Below are positions 47,921-61,300 of a DNA stretch of 64,000 nt, piece after piece; position 1 is the stretch's first letter, and every line of letters starts with the position of its first letter. A program made the position numbers and the translations under genes. The stretch covers positions 7,689,375 to 7,753,374 of the forward strand of contig CAIIXF020000005.1 in NCBI GenBank assembly GCA_903813345.2. Reading direction: 5' to 3'. The notes under the pieces are model-generated. The model did not search any database. It was not told the origin of the DNA and saw only the letters and a program-made list of their open reading frames with translations. Source of the stretch: Owenia fusiformis. Taxonomy: Eukaryota > Annelida > Polychaeta > Sabellida > Oweniidae.

Positions 47921-49377
47921 GCTACGCTTTGGCGTTGCCGTTGTTCTGGTTATTTATGTGGCGATCTAAACAGTGGCCAGAGGTGTCTAGAGAAGCTAAA
48001 ATTGCCATCTGATTGGTTCTCTCATGTAAAGTGTAGTTGTAAAAGATATATTTACCATTTGAAACTGCTCCTCCACGCCAGACAAAATATTGAAACATTT
48101 TCATAAAAAAATTAAAAGAACTTGCAATACATCACATTACCCTTTCAGAATTATAATGATGAAGACATGTAAATACAACTATCATGGGCGTAGGACTATA
48201 TTTTGCCTTGGTTCGCCCACTTTGGTATGTTTCATTGCGTAGCCGAAGGTCGTGCATCTCGAGGAAGGGGGGTCCGGGGTATGCTCCACCGGGGAAAAGG
48301 CGTTACTGAATTGATGCCGATCTGAGCGTTTTTATCAAGTTAATAGTTCCAACCCTGGAGTTCCATTCTAAATGGTTGAATATACAATTATAGAATCATT
48401 AATAAATGTGCAAAAAATCAATGCCGCGAGTTTAACATTAATTTTATTCAAATTCATTTGGCACTCACGGGCGTACTGTGCGTTACGGGCGCAACAACCA
48501 CGACTATCAAGTCACTACACAAATGATAAACTCAATATTGCATGGAGCTAGTGAGTAGTCTTCTTTGGTATAACGAAAATGAGTTAGAAAATATTTTGTG
48601 AAGTTTTCTTAGTGTTTTTAAAAAACATAGCATGCTCCCCCAAGGCGGACAAATCTTTCGATGACAACCCCCGCCGCTGAGGCCCAGGAATATGTTAAAA
48701 ATGTTTAAAAAGTCCACTAGTGTACTGAGTTGGTAATGTGTGGTGTATTCATGTATATAATCTTTTACTATATTACTATATTACTTACATTGAATAAGAA
48801 TAAGACTGATTTTTTATTAATAAGAATAAGACTGATTTTTTAAAAAAATCAGTGACCTTTCCTAATTAGACGCCCAGGATAAATTGATAACATGAAAAAA
48901 AAGAAATAGACATCCCCGATCTCCCCATACTCGTTTCCCAGTTTGATTTTCAAATATGAAAACATGCGATCTCCCATGGAAGTGTGGTTTTAGAATTAAT
49001 TACACCAAGTGACATCTATAAATCAACTACAGGAACTCACCAAAGATATGACAGCCGGACTATCTCAATTAGCAATTAATTCATCCGCCATAATGTACTC
49101 CACAGTTGAATCTTCCTTTTGTCGATTAAAAATAAAAGGTCATCTGATGAATAGTATAAGTTACAATTATGATTTTTAACAAAACGTACAATTTCCTGTC
49201 CGCATCATAAGGCATATAATGAGTTGCCATTAAAGACTTATATTCTAAACGCGACATTTTGTGTTTGTAATAAGGCCAGCAGCCATCTTGGAATACTATT
49301 GTCACTTTCAGAATTTTAACGTTTAAACAGATATTTAGCCACATTTCCAGCTTTGGTTGATAATCTGAGGTATAAAT
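47921..49377. other. non-coding stretch upstream of GDI
   Basis: No gene recognised. Direct repeat AATAAGAATAAGACTGATTTTTTA at about 48791 and 48818, the second followed by a short AAAAAATCAGT hairpin. The GDI promoter and 5' UTR should lie in the last few hundred bases. Confidence 0.45.
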
Positions 49378-52300
49378 ATGGATGAAGAATATGATGTTAT
49401 CGTATTAGGAACTGGATTGAAGGTATGGGTTGTATACATTTAGAGGTATCGTGTAAAAACAAAAAACGTCCCTCCCACTGCCGGCCTTTTTTATTTCCGG
49501 AATATTTTTACCTTTTTATTTCCTATTTGGCCAGACTAGATCATTTCATAACTGGTATTCAAGTCTATGATACGATTAAAATATGAACGTGTACATATAA
49601 TTACATTGCCTCTGTCATATTTTGGCGTGAATCCAACCTGTCAATTCGCTCCTGATTTCTTTTTATATGAACATGTTCCCTGTAGCCTAGATCTATATTT
49701 GCATCATGAGAGTACATATGATAAATGTGTCCTTGCATTTTTGTTGGAAATCGAATGATATAGTAGTATGATAGATGCTCATCGACATGTCATCTATCTT
49801 CACAAATTCATGAGGCGATCTAGGGATGGGTTGTAATGTCATTGAGCTGGCAATTGTGAGGTAATTTCGATGCCAGAATTTGGATAATTTCCCCATATGA
49901 ATAATTCAATCCAGCCATGGGATAAACTTCACTCAACACTAGTCTTAATTTCTGACATGTTCCCGTTTTGGGAAAATAAAAGATTGTCTTGGTGGTAAAT
50001 GTATTTTGACAGTTATCAAATCAAACTTTGACATTTGAACTTTCAGGTTTCTGCTTCATTTGTGACAAATCACTTGTTCCTTAAACCCTTCTACAAAATA
50101 TTGCTTCTGATATTTGTGTACTATTTTGTTGTAGGAATGTATTCTGAGTGGATTGATGTCTGTAAGCGGCAAGAAGGTGTTGCATATGGACCGAAACAAA
50201 TATTATGGAGGAGAGAGTGCTTCAATCACACCATTAGAAGATGTAAGTGTTAATTCAGTACAGTGAAACCTTGGCCAAAAACACTGGCCAAAATTAAGAG
50301 ATTTTGTGTTCCTTCTGACATCTCTGTTACGATAGTCAAATAATCAAGCTCTTGTGGGTCACCTACCAAAAATATAGCAGGTGAGAGGGGGATTTTGTGC
50401 AAATTTGAATATTTTCTGGAAGTATGAATAATCAGCCTTACCTCAGTGATTTAAAGTCAATGACTTCACATGTACCTATCACAATACTTTACTGTCATAC
50501 CCTCACTTAGCTTATTCAGATTCTGTCTGTGTTCACTAAAAAATACTTGAGAAATCCTCGGAAATTTCACATAAATAATTCATCATTTCAACTTGCAGAA
50601 AACTAGGAGGAGAGATTATAACATTACTTCAGTATTATAAGACATCCCAATTATGGGACAAATTTTTGTATGTTGTGGAAATCTGAATCAAAATAATGAT
50701 AATTTGCCTGCCATCATTAAACATGTCAAGCTCTCAGTCTTACTTATTGCAAGACTAAGATGTATTGGATATGAGAATATTATTCGAAGGGAGAGATGCC
50801 ATATAGACAAGTCCAGATGGTACACTTGGAACCATAGCTATTTATTACAGAATATAGGGAGAATCATGTTTTCACAACACAGGATCTATACCCTTTGTAT
50901 TTGTTCAGCTTCGCTTCTTTTAAGAGATCATCTTCATCAGTAACTAGACTTTGTCTCAGGGTAATAGGTTAAGACTAGACCCAGGGTAATATATTTTATG
51001 TCATGCTTTTCAAACTTGCCTGAAGTTATTGTTATAAATGATATTTGAATTTCATCAGAATCATGTCTTTCATTTAAAAGTTGAGAATAGAACAGTGAAA
51101 TAGACCAACATGACATAAAATTCTGTGCACAGGGCTTACTAAATCTACACTAGTAGGCAGTAAGCAATATTGATTTTCTGATGCAGACATTGAGGTTCAA
51201 CCCTTGCAGGCTTTCATGAATTCCAAGTGCATCTAAAAAATTCCAGAAATTTTTCAAAATGTTCATTAGAAATAGTTATTGATGCGCTACGCAAAAAGAT
51301 TTGTGGAATTTATACATCAGAATCTGTAAATCTATTTTGTATTTCGGAGTGCCAGTGAGGAATTAGTTTTGATTTTTTGATTTTGTAAGACCTCCTTGAA
51401 TGCCACATAGCATACTCTAGATCTGGGTCTTTGGGATTATCTATATTATGCATACATTGCCAATCTGTGCATTTAAATATCCAGACAAGAGTGATCAGTC
51501 CCTTCATATAAAGGGGAAGGCTTGTGAATAGAACCACCTGTCATATTTTATTTATGTTATTGTCATTTATTAATGCGATCTCTCATTTATCTTTGAGAGT
51601 CTGCATAGAATTATCGAAAGGGTTGTTCATTATAGGCTTGGCATTCCAGAAGTCATATTTAATTACAATATATAAAAGCTTGATTGATTGTACATTTGTA
51701 TTACCATATTTTCATTCTGAATTCTCTATTGATAGTAGTAGTTGTAGTATTGTATGTAAATCTTAGATGGAACATTACTATAATATCTGGGCTTTCAATA
51801 GCAGGGGGCGAGAGTCCAAAATCGCCGTTTGTTTTCTATAATTCGCCGGTTGTCAGAAGCCAAATATTGAGATTAAAAAAGTCACATCATTTTATCAGTA
51901 CTTATCGAACACTGTATACACACAGGTTGCATTTTATATTAAGTGTTCAACCCGGGAAGTGCATTTGAATTTGTAAAACCTGTGGAAGAATAAATCATAA
52001 TTTATTTTTAATAGAATATAAAAGGTAAAAATGGCATTCTATATGAGTTGCCCTAGTCATTCCACAGTTCCAGGTGTTATTTTGTGTAGCCCGTGTCGTG
52101 GGGTCAATTAAATTGACAATATCACACATGGAAATGACTTTGGAAAACCTGCAATACGTAAAATCTTTAAAATCACCTCTCAATAGACTTCAATGTTCAA
52201 AACTTTGAATGAATGTACAATACTCTTGTATATGAGATACATTGTCTGAAATATATTCACAGGCACGAGTTTTCATCCTTGCACTTTTGTGACCCGTAGT

Positions 52301-55300
52301 ATATTTTGCCTTTAATCTTTTACAAGAACAATAATAAGTGGATTACACCAAACTCATCTGATCAGCAGTGATCCCATGCAATAGCAATCAGTCGAAATGT
52401 TGAGGCATGCGCAGACCTCTATTTAGTGATATTTTCATTTCAAATATGGCGGCCAATCCGATGTCTGACGACCCTTACAAAGAATCTAGGCAGTTTGCAT
52501 TTTTACCTCCTGTGAAATAACAAGTGGAATTTAGTAGTTGTTTTGTGTTTTATTATCATTCTGCATCGTAATTCTATGTGATGTGGTGTTGAAATGTCAG
52601 CAGAAACACATATCCATACAATAATCGAGTGAATCAGATAACAGATTTTTCGAAAACCCGTCTCGTGCTAAGAGTGTAAAAACTTGTATTAACATGCTCA
52701 AAAGTGCCAATGTGCACATCAATGTCAAGCTAAATCAATGTTGTGTCTAAAACAGGTACCCGATCTACTCAAAACAGCTTGTCATTCACGTATACACGCT
52801 TAGCAAACACGGCGAAATGACCTGAATCTTGGAATTTCGTTCAAGAGCTAGTAATGTTTGCTCCGGTCTTCGTCATAAGTGTTCATCAGACTTCACGCAT
52901 GCGCAAGAGAAAAACAATCAACCAATAAGGTTTATAAATCAATTTTGCGCATGCGCCTTACAACGGTAAACAAATTCGTATTTATAAACGAACCAGTTTG
53001 AGATAACCCGATATCAGCCGGAGAAATCTGACGATCTACGAAACTCACTTCAAAAAATCAAATGCGGACTGACGGCGTATTCTACTATGTTTGGATCTAA
53101 GATTTTCAGTATAGATAAAGTCTTTTATGATCTTTCGAATGAGGTAAGTCTCTAGTTCGAAAGACAATCGTATCAACTTGAACAAAAGTTGAGTTTTGAC
53201 GAAAAAATTTTACATGCGCAGAAGTCCCATTTTCGTTGTACCATATTGACTGGCAATAGCATAATGTACATCAGGATGTGAATTTGATTTCGGCATTCCC
53301 TGTCCATTTATCCACTTTCGGTGCACGAACGCTTTAATAACAAGAATTTGCATTTCGGAGAGTGTAAAATTGGTTATTTTGAATGCCGCCTCTTGTATTT
53401 CTCATCTGCCTCTTGTAAAAAAAGTTACTGAAACCACTGAATATATTGTGGTAGATGAGGTTATGTCTCATTTTGCCTCATAGGTAGAGACCAGTTTCTA
53501 TCTTCTTTTCTTCCTCCATTTTGAGACAGAAGGTCCTAAATCATCTAATTGATATTCCATCTTTTGTTGGATAACATGGAACTAAGCAAATTATTGGCTT
53601 TACAATGCTTAGTTATATCAATCAATGAAATGAATAATGCCAGGTTCATCATGCAAAATACAGGCGTTGATAATTCATGTTATGATTAAGAATCCTCTCT
53701 CCCTTGTTTTATCTTTCAATTTAATATGGAGATAGTCTAAGCTGTGGTCTCCCCAGGATCTAATTGTATGGCACCCCTCCCTGTTGATTCATATCTAGTG
53801 CCCTGTACCCACCCCCACCTGCTCATGGGGAGAAAGTCACTCCCTCTCTTTCTTATATTATCTATATTAAGAAAGTGAATATACGAGGGAGTGGTGGGGG
53901 TGTCTCCCTCCCCATCACCTACTATGAAAAAATCCTGAGGAGATCATTACTAAGTGTCATGATGTCAGAGGTTGCAAGATAGTTCTGTGTGAACAGTCAA
54001 CAAGTTCTGTCACAAGTGTTTTGCTCTTATAACTTGTAGTATATCAACACCTGGTTATTTCTTAACCTTGTGTTAACTGTCTTATCAATGATTTATATTA
54101 ATACCTTACGACTGATTTTTTCTGACAGGTTGATTTAAAGCAAAGGCCATATATTTGTCATAAATAGTAGAATCTATTTTTTTCAGTCACCATTTTTGTA
54201 ACTGGTGTCTTTGTTTGGATCAGAATCTGTTAAAAATTGTTACATTTTATAATGTCAATCTTTGTTATTGCACCCTTGGGTGCTAAATTGTGATCAGTTG
54301 GTCAGGCTGGCTGGTTGGTGGGTGGATGGGCAGTTGGGTAGGTGTGTATACAGGTTTTCGGCCAAACCATTTGAGGGATTCATCTGAAATTTTCAGGGGG
54401 GGCTTGTCTTGAAGCAAGAATAAGACATTCAGTTCAATAACCCAGATGCGAGTAGAAATAATCTTGATTTACGTCATTAAAAATTCAAAATTCAGTCAAA
54501 GTAATATCATATTTGAAATCTACATGTAAAATTACATCTAGAAATGTGGTTTTAAAAAGTGTTTATTAACTTTGAAAAATAAATTTTCTTTGAAAATGTG
54601 ACTTCTAGCTCGGGGAGATTCCCCATAGACCCCATGCTATAAAATCACAAAATATGAAATATCTTTTCTTTTAGTGGACAGATAATATTTTGCTTTACTG
54701 GACATATTTTCATTAGTATAAGTATCAGACACATAAGGGTTATATGAAAATTGAGCCACTTAAATTGATAATATTCAAGTTTAAGGGAACTTTCTTATAT
54801 ACCTGCCATGTTAATTGACCCGAATCAGCCACCTGGTGGTGAAACTGGTAACTACCTACTCGCATTTGGGTAATTGTTCTAATTTTTAAGATGTAATTTA
54901 CAGTACATGTATTACATTATCCTATGACTTTAAGAAATATCATTTTTATCTGCACGAGAGAGTGAAGGGAAAGAGTATATATCAAAATCACCGAGTAGAT
55001 TGAAATGGTATTCTAAAAAATCAAAGGATGTTCTTATTATTATCCTGCACTTCTAAGTAGGGCACTAAATATATAAAAAAAATGTAAAAAATACATTTCA
55101 TGTCAAATAGTTCAATTTGGCGGGAAATCAACGAGCAGAGTATATCATCACAATATCCTCCGCATATTGGTCTTCCGGAGTATATATAGAGATTATCCTA
55201 TATGAGGTTCAGGATATTGGGATTATCCCGAGGCCCATATAATATATCTGCCCGAGGGCCGTAGGTCCCGAGGGTAGATATATTATATTGGCCAAGGGAT

Positions 55301-58300
55301 AATCCAAATATCCTGAACCGACTATAGGATGATCTGTTTATCCCATACCAATCACATTGTTCAATTGGCCAAAGTTCAGAAACTTTGCAACCAACCGTGG
55401 AATTATTTTAAAATATTCATGTCCAGTTTTGTATTCTTGTCCGTAGCCAGATTTTCCTGTTCAAATCTTTGATTATTAACGGGGCATACTGCTCCTTCCC
55501 TTCTTTTAAGCATTAAACGGATCGCGTTTTTCTCCATTGTTGTTAACAGTATGCGAACGTTACAAAAAAGAACCAATACGGGAACAGCGATTATGACGTA
55601 GCGGGCAGATATACTATATCTGCCCGCTCGGAGCGGGACGTAGAGCTATATCTGCCCGCTGATGAAAATATAAGTTTTTACAAACCGGCTTTATGTACCC
55701 GTAACACGTCCAAGTATGGGATAAATCACAATATCCTCCACATATTGGTTTTCCGGAATATATCGTGGCAATATCTTCCAGTTATATATTTTGCCAATAT
55801 AGATATCAAATTTATTTTCTAATGGTATTATATATTTAGTACACTAAGTATAGGATAATTATCAATATCATGTTTAAATGAATTAACTTGGCTTTTCGAA
55901 AGTATATTATAGCTATATGCTATAATGCTATAATGACTCAATAATGTTCATGACTCAGTAAATATTCATTGTTAATGTTTCTGTTTTGTAAATCAATACT
56001 TCTACTTCTAAATGTTTTGAAGTAACGACTAGAGTAATAGTATGATTTTCTCTTTATTTAGAGGACAAGGATGCAATATCGTCCATGTAAATAATTGTTC
56101 ATCCTCCGATCACAGGGCTTCAAAATCCAGAATATATTCTTTCTTTTTACGCCCTGCGATAAGCAGTTAGCATTTCCTCAATTAAGAACTCGCAATTTGA
56201 TTGGCTGTCGCAACACTGCGACTGAAATCATGTATTAGTCATTGCGCATAATTAGATCACGTGATTCAGTTTAATCGGGCGCTTCCAAATTGGTTATAGC
56301 ATTGGGAAGAAGGAGGTACGGATTCTGGATACCTGCTTAGGAGGATGATAATTGTTGGACACCCAGTGCATGTTGTGCATATTGTGACATTTACCTTCAA
56401 AGACAACATTGTCTCCTTGCCCTCTAAGCAACAAATAACAACAATATTGATTACCAACCCATAAGCAAATTTTCAGGTTTTTCATATTTGCACGATAATA
56501 CTTTGTATCATATTGAATGGTGTTTTTCAGTTTTCATACTTAAACTATTTAGTAGCTTTATAAATAATTTCAGGTATACTTTGTTGTAAAAGCCTATTTT
56601 ATTGTTAACAGTAGTTACATATGATAATTTTGTAAAAAGAAATCAGCAAAAATTCATAATCACTTTTTTATTGTCGGCCATTTTGGATTTTTCCGTCCTA
56701 AAATCTTGTCTGTAAAGTCTTGTCTACGTGTTTTCAGGAGAACCGTTTGGTATATCAATTTCAAATTTTCAGGGATGATTCTTAGAATGAAAATCTAGAT
56801 CTCATTAGTTTTTGGGCATTCTGGGTAAATGTCAAGGCAGCCATTTTGGATTTTCCGTCTTAAAATCTTGCCCGTAAAGTCTTGTCTACGCATTTTCAGG
56901 TGAACCGTTTGCTTGATCAATTTCAAATTTTCAGGGATGATTTTTAGTATGAAAATCTAGTTCTGATTAGTTTTTTAACATTCTGGGTAAATGTCAAGGC
57001 AGCCATTTTGGATTTTCTGTCCTAAAATCTTGTCTGTAAAGTCTTGTCTACGCATTTCCAGGTGAACTGTTTGGTAGATCAATTTCAAATTTTCAGGGAT
57101 GATTCTTAGTATGAAAATCTAGAACTGGCTAATTCTTTGGCATTCTGGGTAAATTTTAAGGTGACCATTCTGGATTTTCCGTCCTCAAATTGTGTCGGTT
57201 AAGTCTTGTCTACTCATTTTTAGGATAACCATTTGACAGGATCACCAAAAGGTGGGGACATTTTGTACACATTTGTGTTCTTGTTTCAAATCTAGATTCT
57301 AAACAATTTTTAATTCTTAAGTTTTCAGTTTTGTCAGTGTTTAATATTTGAATTGCCAATTTGACAATAAAATATCAACATTGACATGTATGTTTTATTT
57401 AATATAAAAGTGATGTTTTACACATGTCTATTTATTACAAGTTTCACAGCAGTAGACTATAGATTTAATATGTCAATCAATTATCTGTATTCAACTCATC
57501 AGTACATCTTCACTATTTATTGAGGTTAAACTATTAAAGCAACTGTTTGCGGAAATGGGAGATATGGATTTTTATTAAGCAGCTAAACTCTTACCAACTT
57601 CATAGCAGGCAAATAATCTGTGTATTAGTAGAAAGAATATAAGATATACATGTACAAGAAGTACAAGTATTGAGAAGTTTTTGCATATGAATCGTTTTAA
57701 GAATTTACTGAAAGTTTAAGACACTGCACTTCAACCATTGAAATGGAGCATGTCTAATTATTAATTTATTACTAAGACATGTCGCCAATAGTTTCATCCC
57801 CTAGAATGCCGAATTGCAATGAAAATGCTTGATATGTGCACAAACTTTTAATTGTCGATTTTATTGGCTAGTATGGATGTTTTTACTGGTAGCGTTTAAA
57901 TCTTCAGATGATGTGTTTTGCATTTTCTGATCAAAACCTTAAAAGAACAAATCATCACTTTATTCATCCTCCTTAGCAGGTGTCCAGAATCCGTACCTCC
58001 TTCTTTCCCCCTGCTATAACCAATTTGGAATCGGGGGGAAATGCTAACTGCATATCGAAGGAGGTAAAAAGAAAGAAGTATCCTGTTATCTGAGGATGCA
58101 CTTTATTCTGCCTAAGTTTTTTATTATCCTAAAAAATCTAAATTGTTGTATTTGCAGCTATTTAAGCGTTTTGAAAAAGATGGCGATGCTTCCCAATATG
58201 GACGTGGTCGAGACTGGAATGTTGACCTGATTCCTAAATTCTTGATGGCAAAGGGTAAGGACTATTATCATTTAAAGTGGCTCTACCTCCATTGCCTTAC

Positions 58301-61300
58301 AAAAGAAGTCATTCCGCAAAAAATGATCGATCAAAATCGTAAATCAAATCAAAAATGTTTTAATGTTCTGCAACATTTCTGTAACAATTTACAACATTTC
58401 AAGACAGATCTTTATTTGTTTGTACGTTAAGTGTGCAAAGTACAAAAATGCATGAAAAGATTTATTGTTCAATGTAAAAGATTAGGATTCAACTTACTTA
58501 CAAAAACATTCATAGAAAAGTATGATCCAACACTGAAAGAATATTTTAAAGGTGATTTTGTCTCAACTTTTTGAAACTGGATTTTAACTTGTAACTGGTA
58601 TAACATTTTTAAAAAAATTGCAACTTTCTCTGGTGTAAGACTATGGACGGACTATGATACAAACTGTAACTAAATATTTTCTGAGTATATTCATACTTTT
58701 CAAAGAACTTTTAGGCTATAAATTCTATTACATGTTCTCGGTGAGTAGTATTTCTAGATAATTATCAACCAATCACATTAATTAGCACATAACATGCACC
58801 GTAAATGAAAGCAGAAAATCATTCAAATTTAGTGTAAGGTAAGAGTTCTAAAGGTTTTTTGAGGAGACAGATCCTAGCTTCAAGAGACAATTGAGTCAAC
58901 TCAAAAAGTTGAGTTAACAGTGGAAACTTTAAGAATACCATAGAACATACAGTTTCTTTTCAAATTCTAGACAATTTATTTTTAAATACAGAGTATTTTA
59001 TCATTGATAGGGCGGTGTGTTTGACATTATTTCTAAAGTATTTAGCAAGTTCAGTAATAAAGAGTGAGTCCCTTTAATACCTGTAACAGTAACTATTATA
59101 CAGTTGAAAGTGTATTGTTATTGTTTTGTTAAAAGGTTATTATCCCACCAAACGTAGTTTATGAGGGATATAGAGAAGCCATCCATTGATCTGTCCATTC
59201 GTCTGTCCAGACAATAAATCAAATACCTTATAAATAATTTGCAGGCCGATGCCTTATGAAATTAGGACCTCTGCTTGAGAATATATCCATTCAATTCAAA
59301 ATGGCGGCCATTTCAGTTCAGTTCAAAATGGGTACTAGTTTTTTGTAAAAAAGTAATTTTGATAACTTAATATCAGAATGTGAATATGGATATTTGAATT
59401 CTGTTAAAATTTTATGTGCTGATGCCTTAGGGCATTGGATACTGCTCAAGAAAGTTTCCAAGATAATTGTTGAAAATGGCCACCTTATTTCGTGAAAAAT
59501 GTAATAACTGAAATACCAATCGTTTGATTTGGTTCATATTTTTTTGCCTATCTTATTAGCATAAGGCTGAAAAATAATTTAAGTTCAAAATGACCACTAT
59601 TTCTCAGAAATGCATGATCCAATGCAAAAAGTTATCAGATGTGGTCTTAATTGTATAGGCTCATGTAATGGCTTGTGATCATAAGACTTCTTCTCGAGAA
59701 GAAATTTATGATATGGTGCCTTGCCACATCATAGAGTATAGATTTTTCCAAAAGGAGACTATTATTACACTACTTGGGATTTGATACTCCGTGGAGTTAC
59801 TGTTTTTCTAATTTATTTCATGGATATAATTGAATAAAATGTTATGTTTTTCTAATGAATACATTCTGCAATTTAATTGTTCACTTAGCTAGATTTGTAT
59901 TAATAATTGCACATGTAGGGGAAATGGTTCTACTATTTGGCAAGGTTACTCTAGAAAACTACTGAAACTTCAACTTACTTCGAGGATATAACACGAAAGA
60001 TCAAACTTTCTTCTAAAATTTGAGTTGTGTTTGACATTTCTCATTCTCTGAATACTAACACTAAAAGACCCCTAAGACCCACATGGATGGTCATCCTCAT
60101 TATTGCACGAGTCATCCTAATTATTTCACAGTTGTATTTTGATTGTTATTTCATGGTACTTGTATATTATGCTGACTATTTATAATGGATATCTGCACAC
60201 ATTAAAATCATTTTCCATCAATTTTAATGTAAAATATCAACAAATTTGACATTATTCACTTACTTTTCTGTCTTAATCTGTCTTTATTTGGATGGGGGTC
60301 AAGCAAAAATGATGAGCAATTTGTAGATGGATTAGTCATTAAGATTGGGAGAAATGGTGTTGGGCTGGTGTTAGTAACACTGGTTAAAAAGAGGTGGGTT
60401 CATATTTTAGCCATTTATGACAAATGTGTGATAATTAGGACTGTGTGATAATATTAGGACCATTTTCCCTATGTACTAAATGCTAGATTCTTTCGATAAA
60501 TTATATCCTAAATGCTAGGTCAACTTGTAAAACTACTGATCCACACTGGAGTAACTCGTTACCTGGAGTTTAAGTCAGTAGAGGGCAGCTACGTGTTTAA
60601 GGGCGACAAGATCTATAAGGTTCCTGCTGATGAGGCTGAGGCTCTTGGATCCAGTAAGCCTAGAAACAGATTATGAACATTTCATCATTTCACCATGCAT
60701 TTTCTCATTTTTACCTCACAAGTGATTTCTTGCTTATCATATGTTTTACCTTGGATGTATAGATCTGGCTTCTTGGCATGATGATGGTTGACATGTGATA
60801 GACGTGAAATTGCTTTTTCCGGGGAATCTGAATGTTGTGATGTCATTGTTTACTACCCTTGTTTTACTATCTCCTAAGGTAAAAGTATCGTATAATTATC
60901 AAAAGATGAAAAATTGAGTGTCATCTAAAAAGAATTACAATTTTCTTATATAGATCCATAAATATCATTTGGAGATAGTAAAGCAGTTCCCTTGGTGACA
61001 TTGTGTATGATTGTGTTGTCTGTGTTTTATGTTTTCTAGACCTGGTGGCATTATACCTACAATATTGACCTTGCTTAACTTGACTTTTTAGCTCTCCCTG
61101 TATCAGTACCCACTAGGAACACCTGTATTGCTAGGAACTAGGTCTAGCCTATATCTAGCTCATTGCTAGCAACATCTAGCTCCTTGCTAAAGCTAAGTTC
61201 ACGTCGACGGCGCTTTGATAGTGCTTTAAAGCGCCGTGCAAAGCTGCTTTGCAAGCCCCTTTACACCGTTGGTGTGAAATTAGCTTTAGGACATCTTGCT

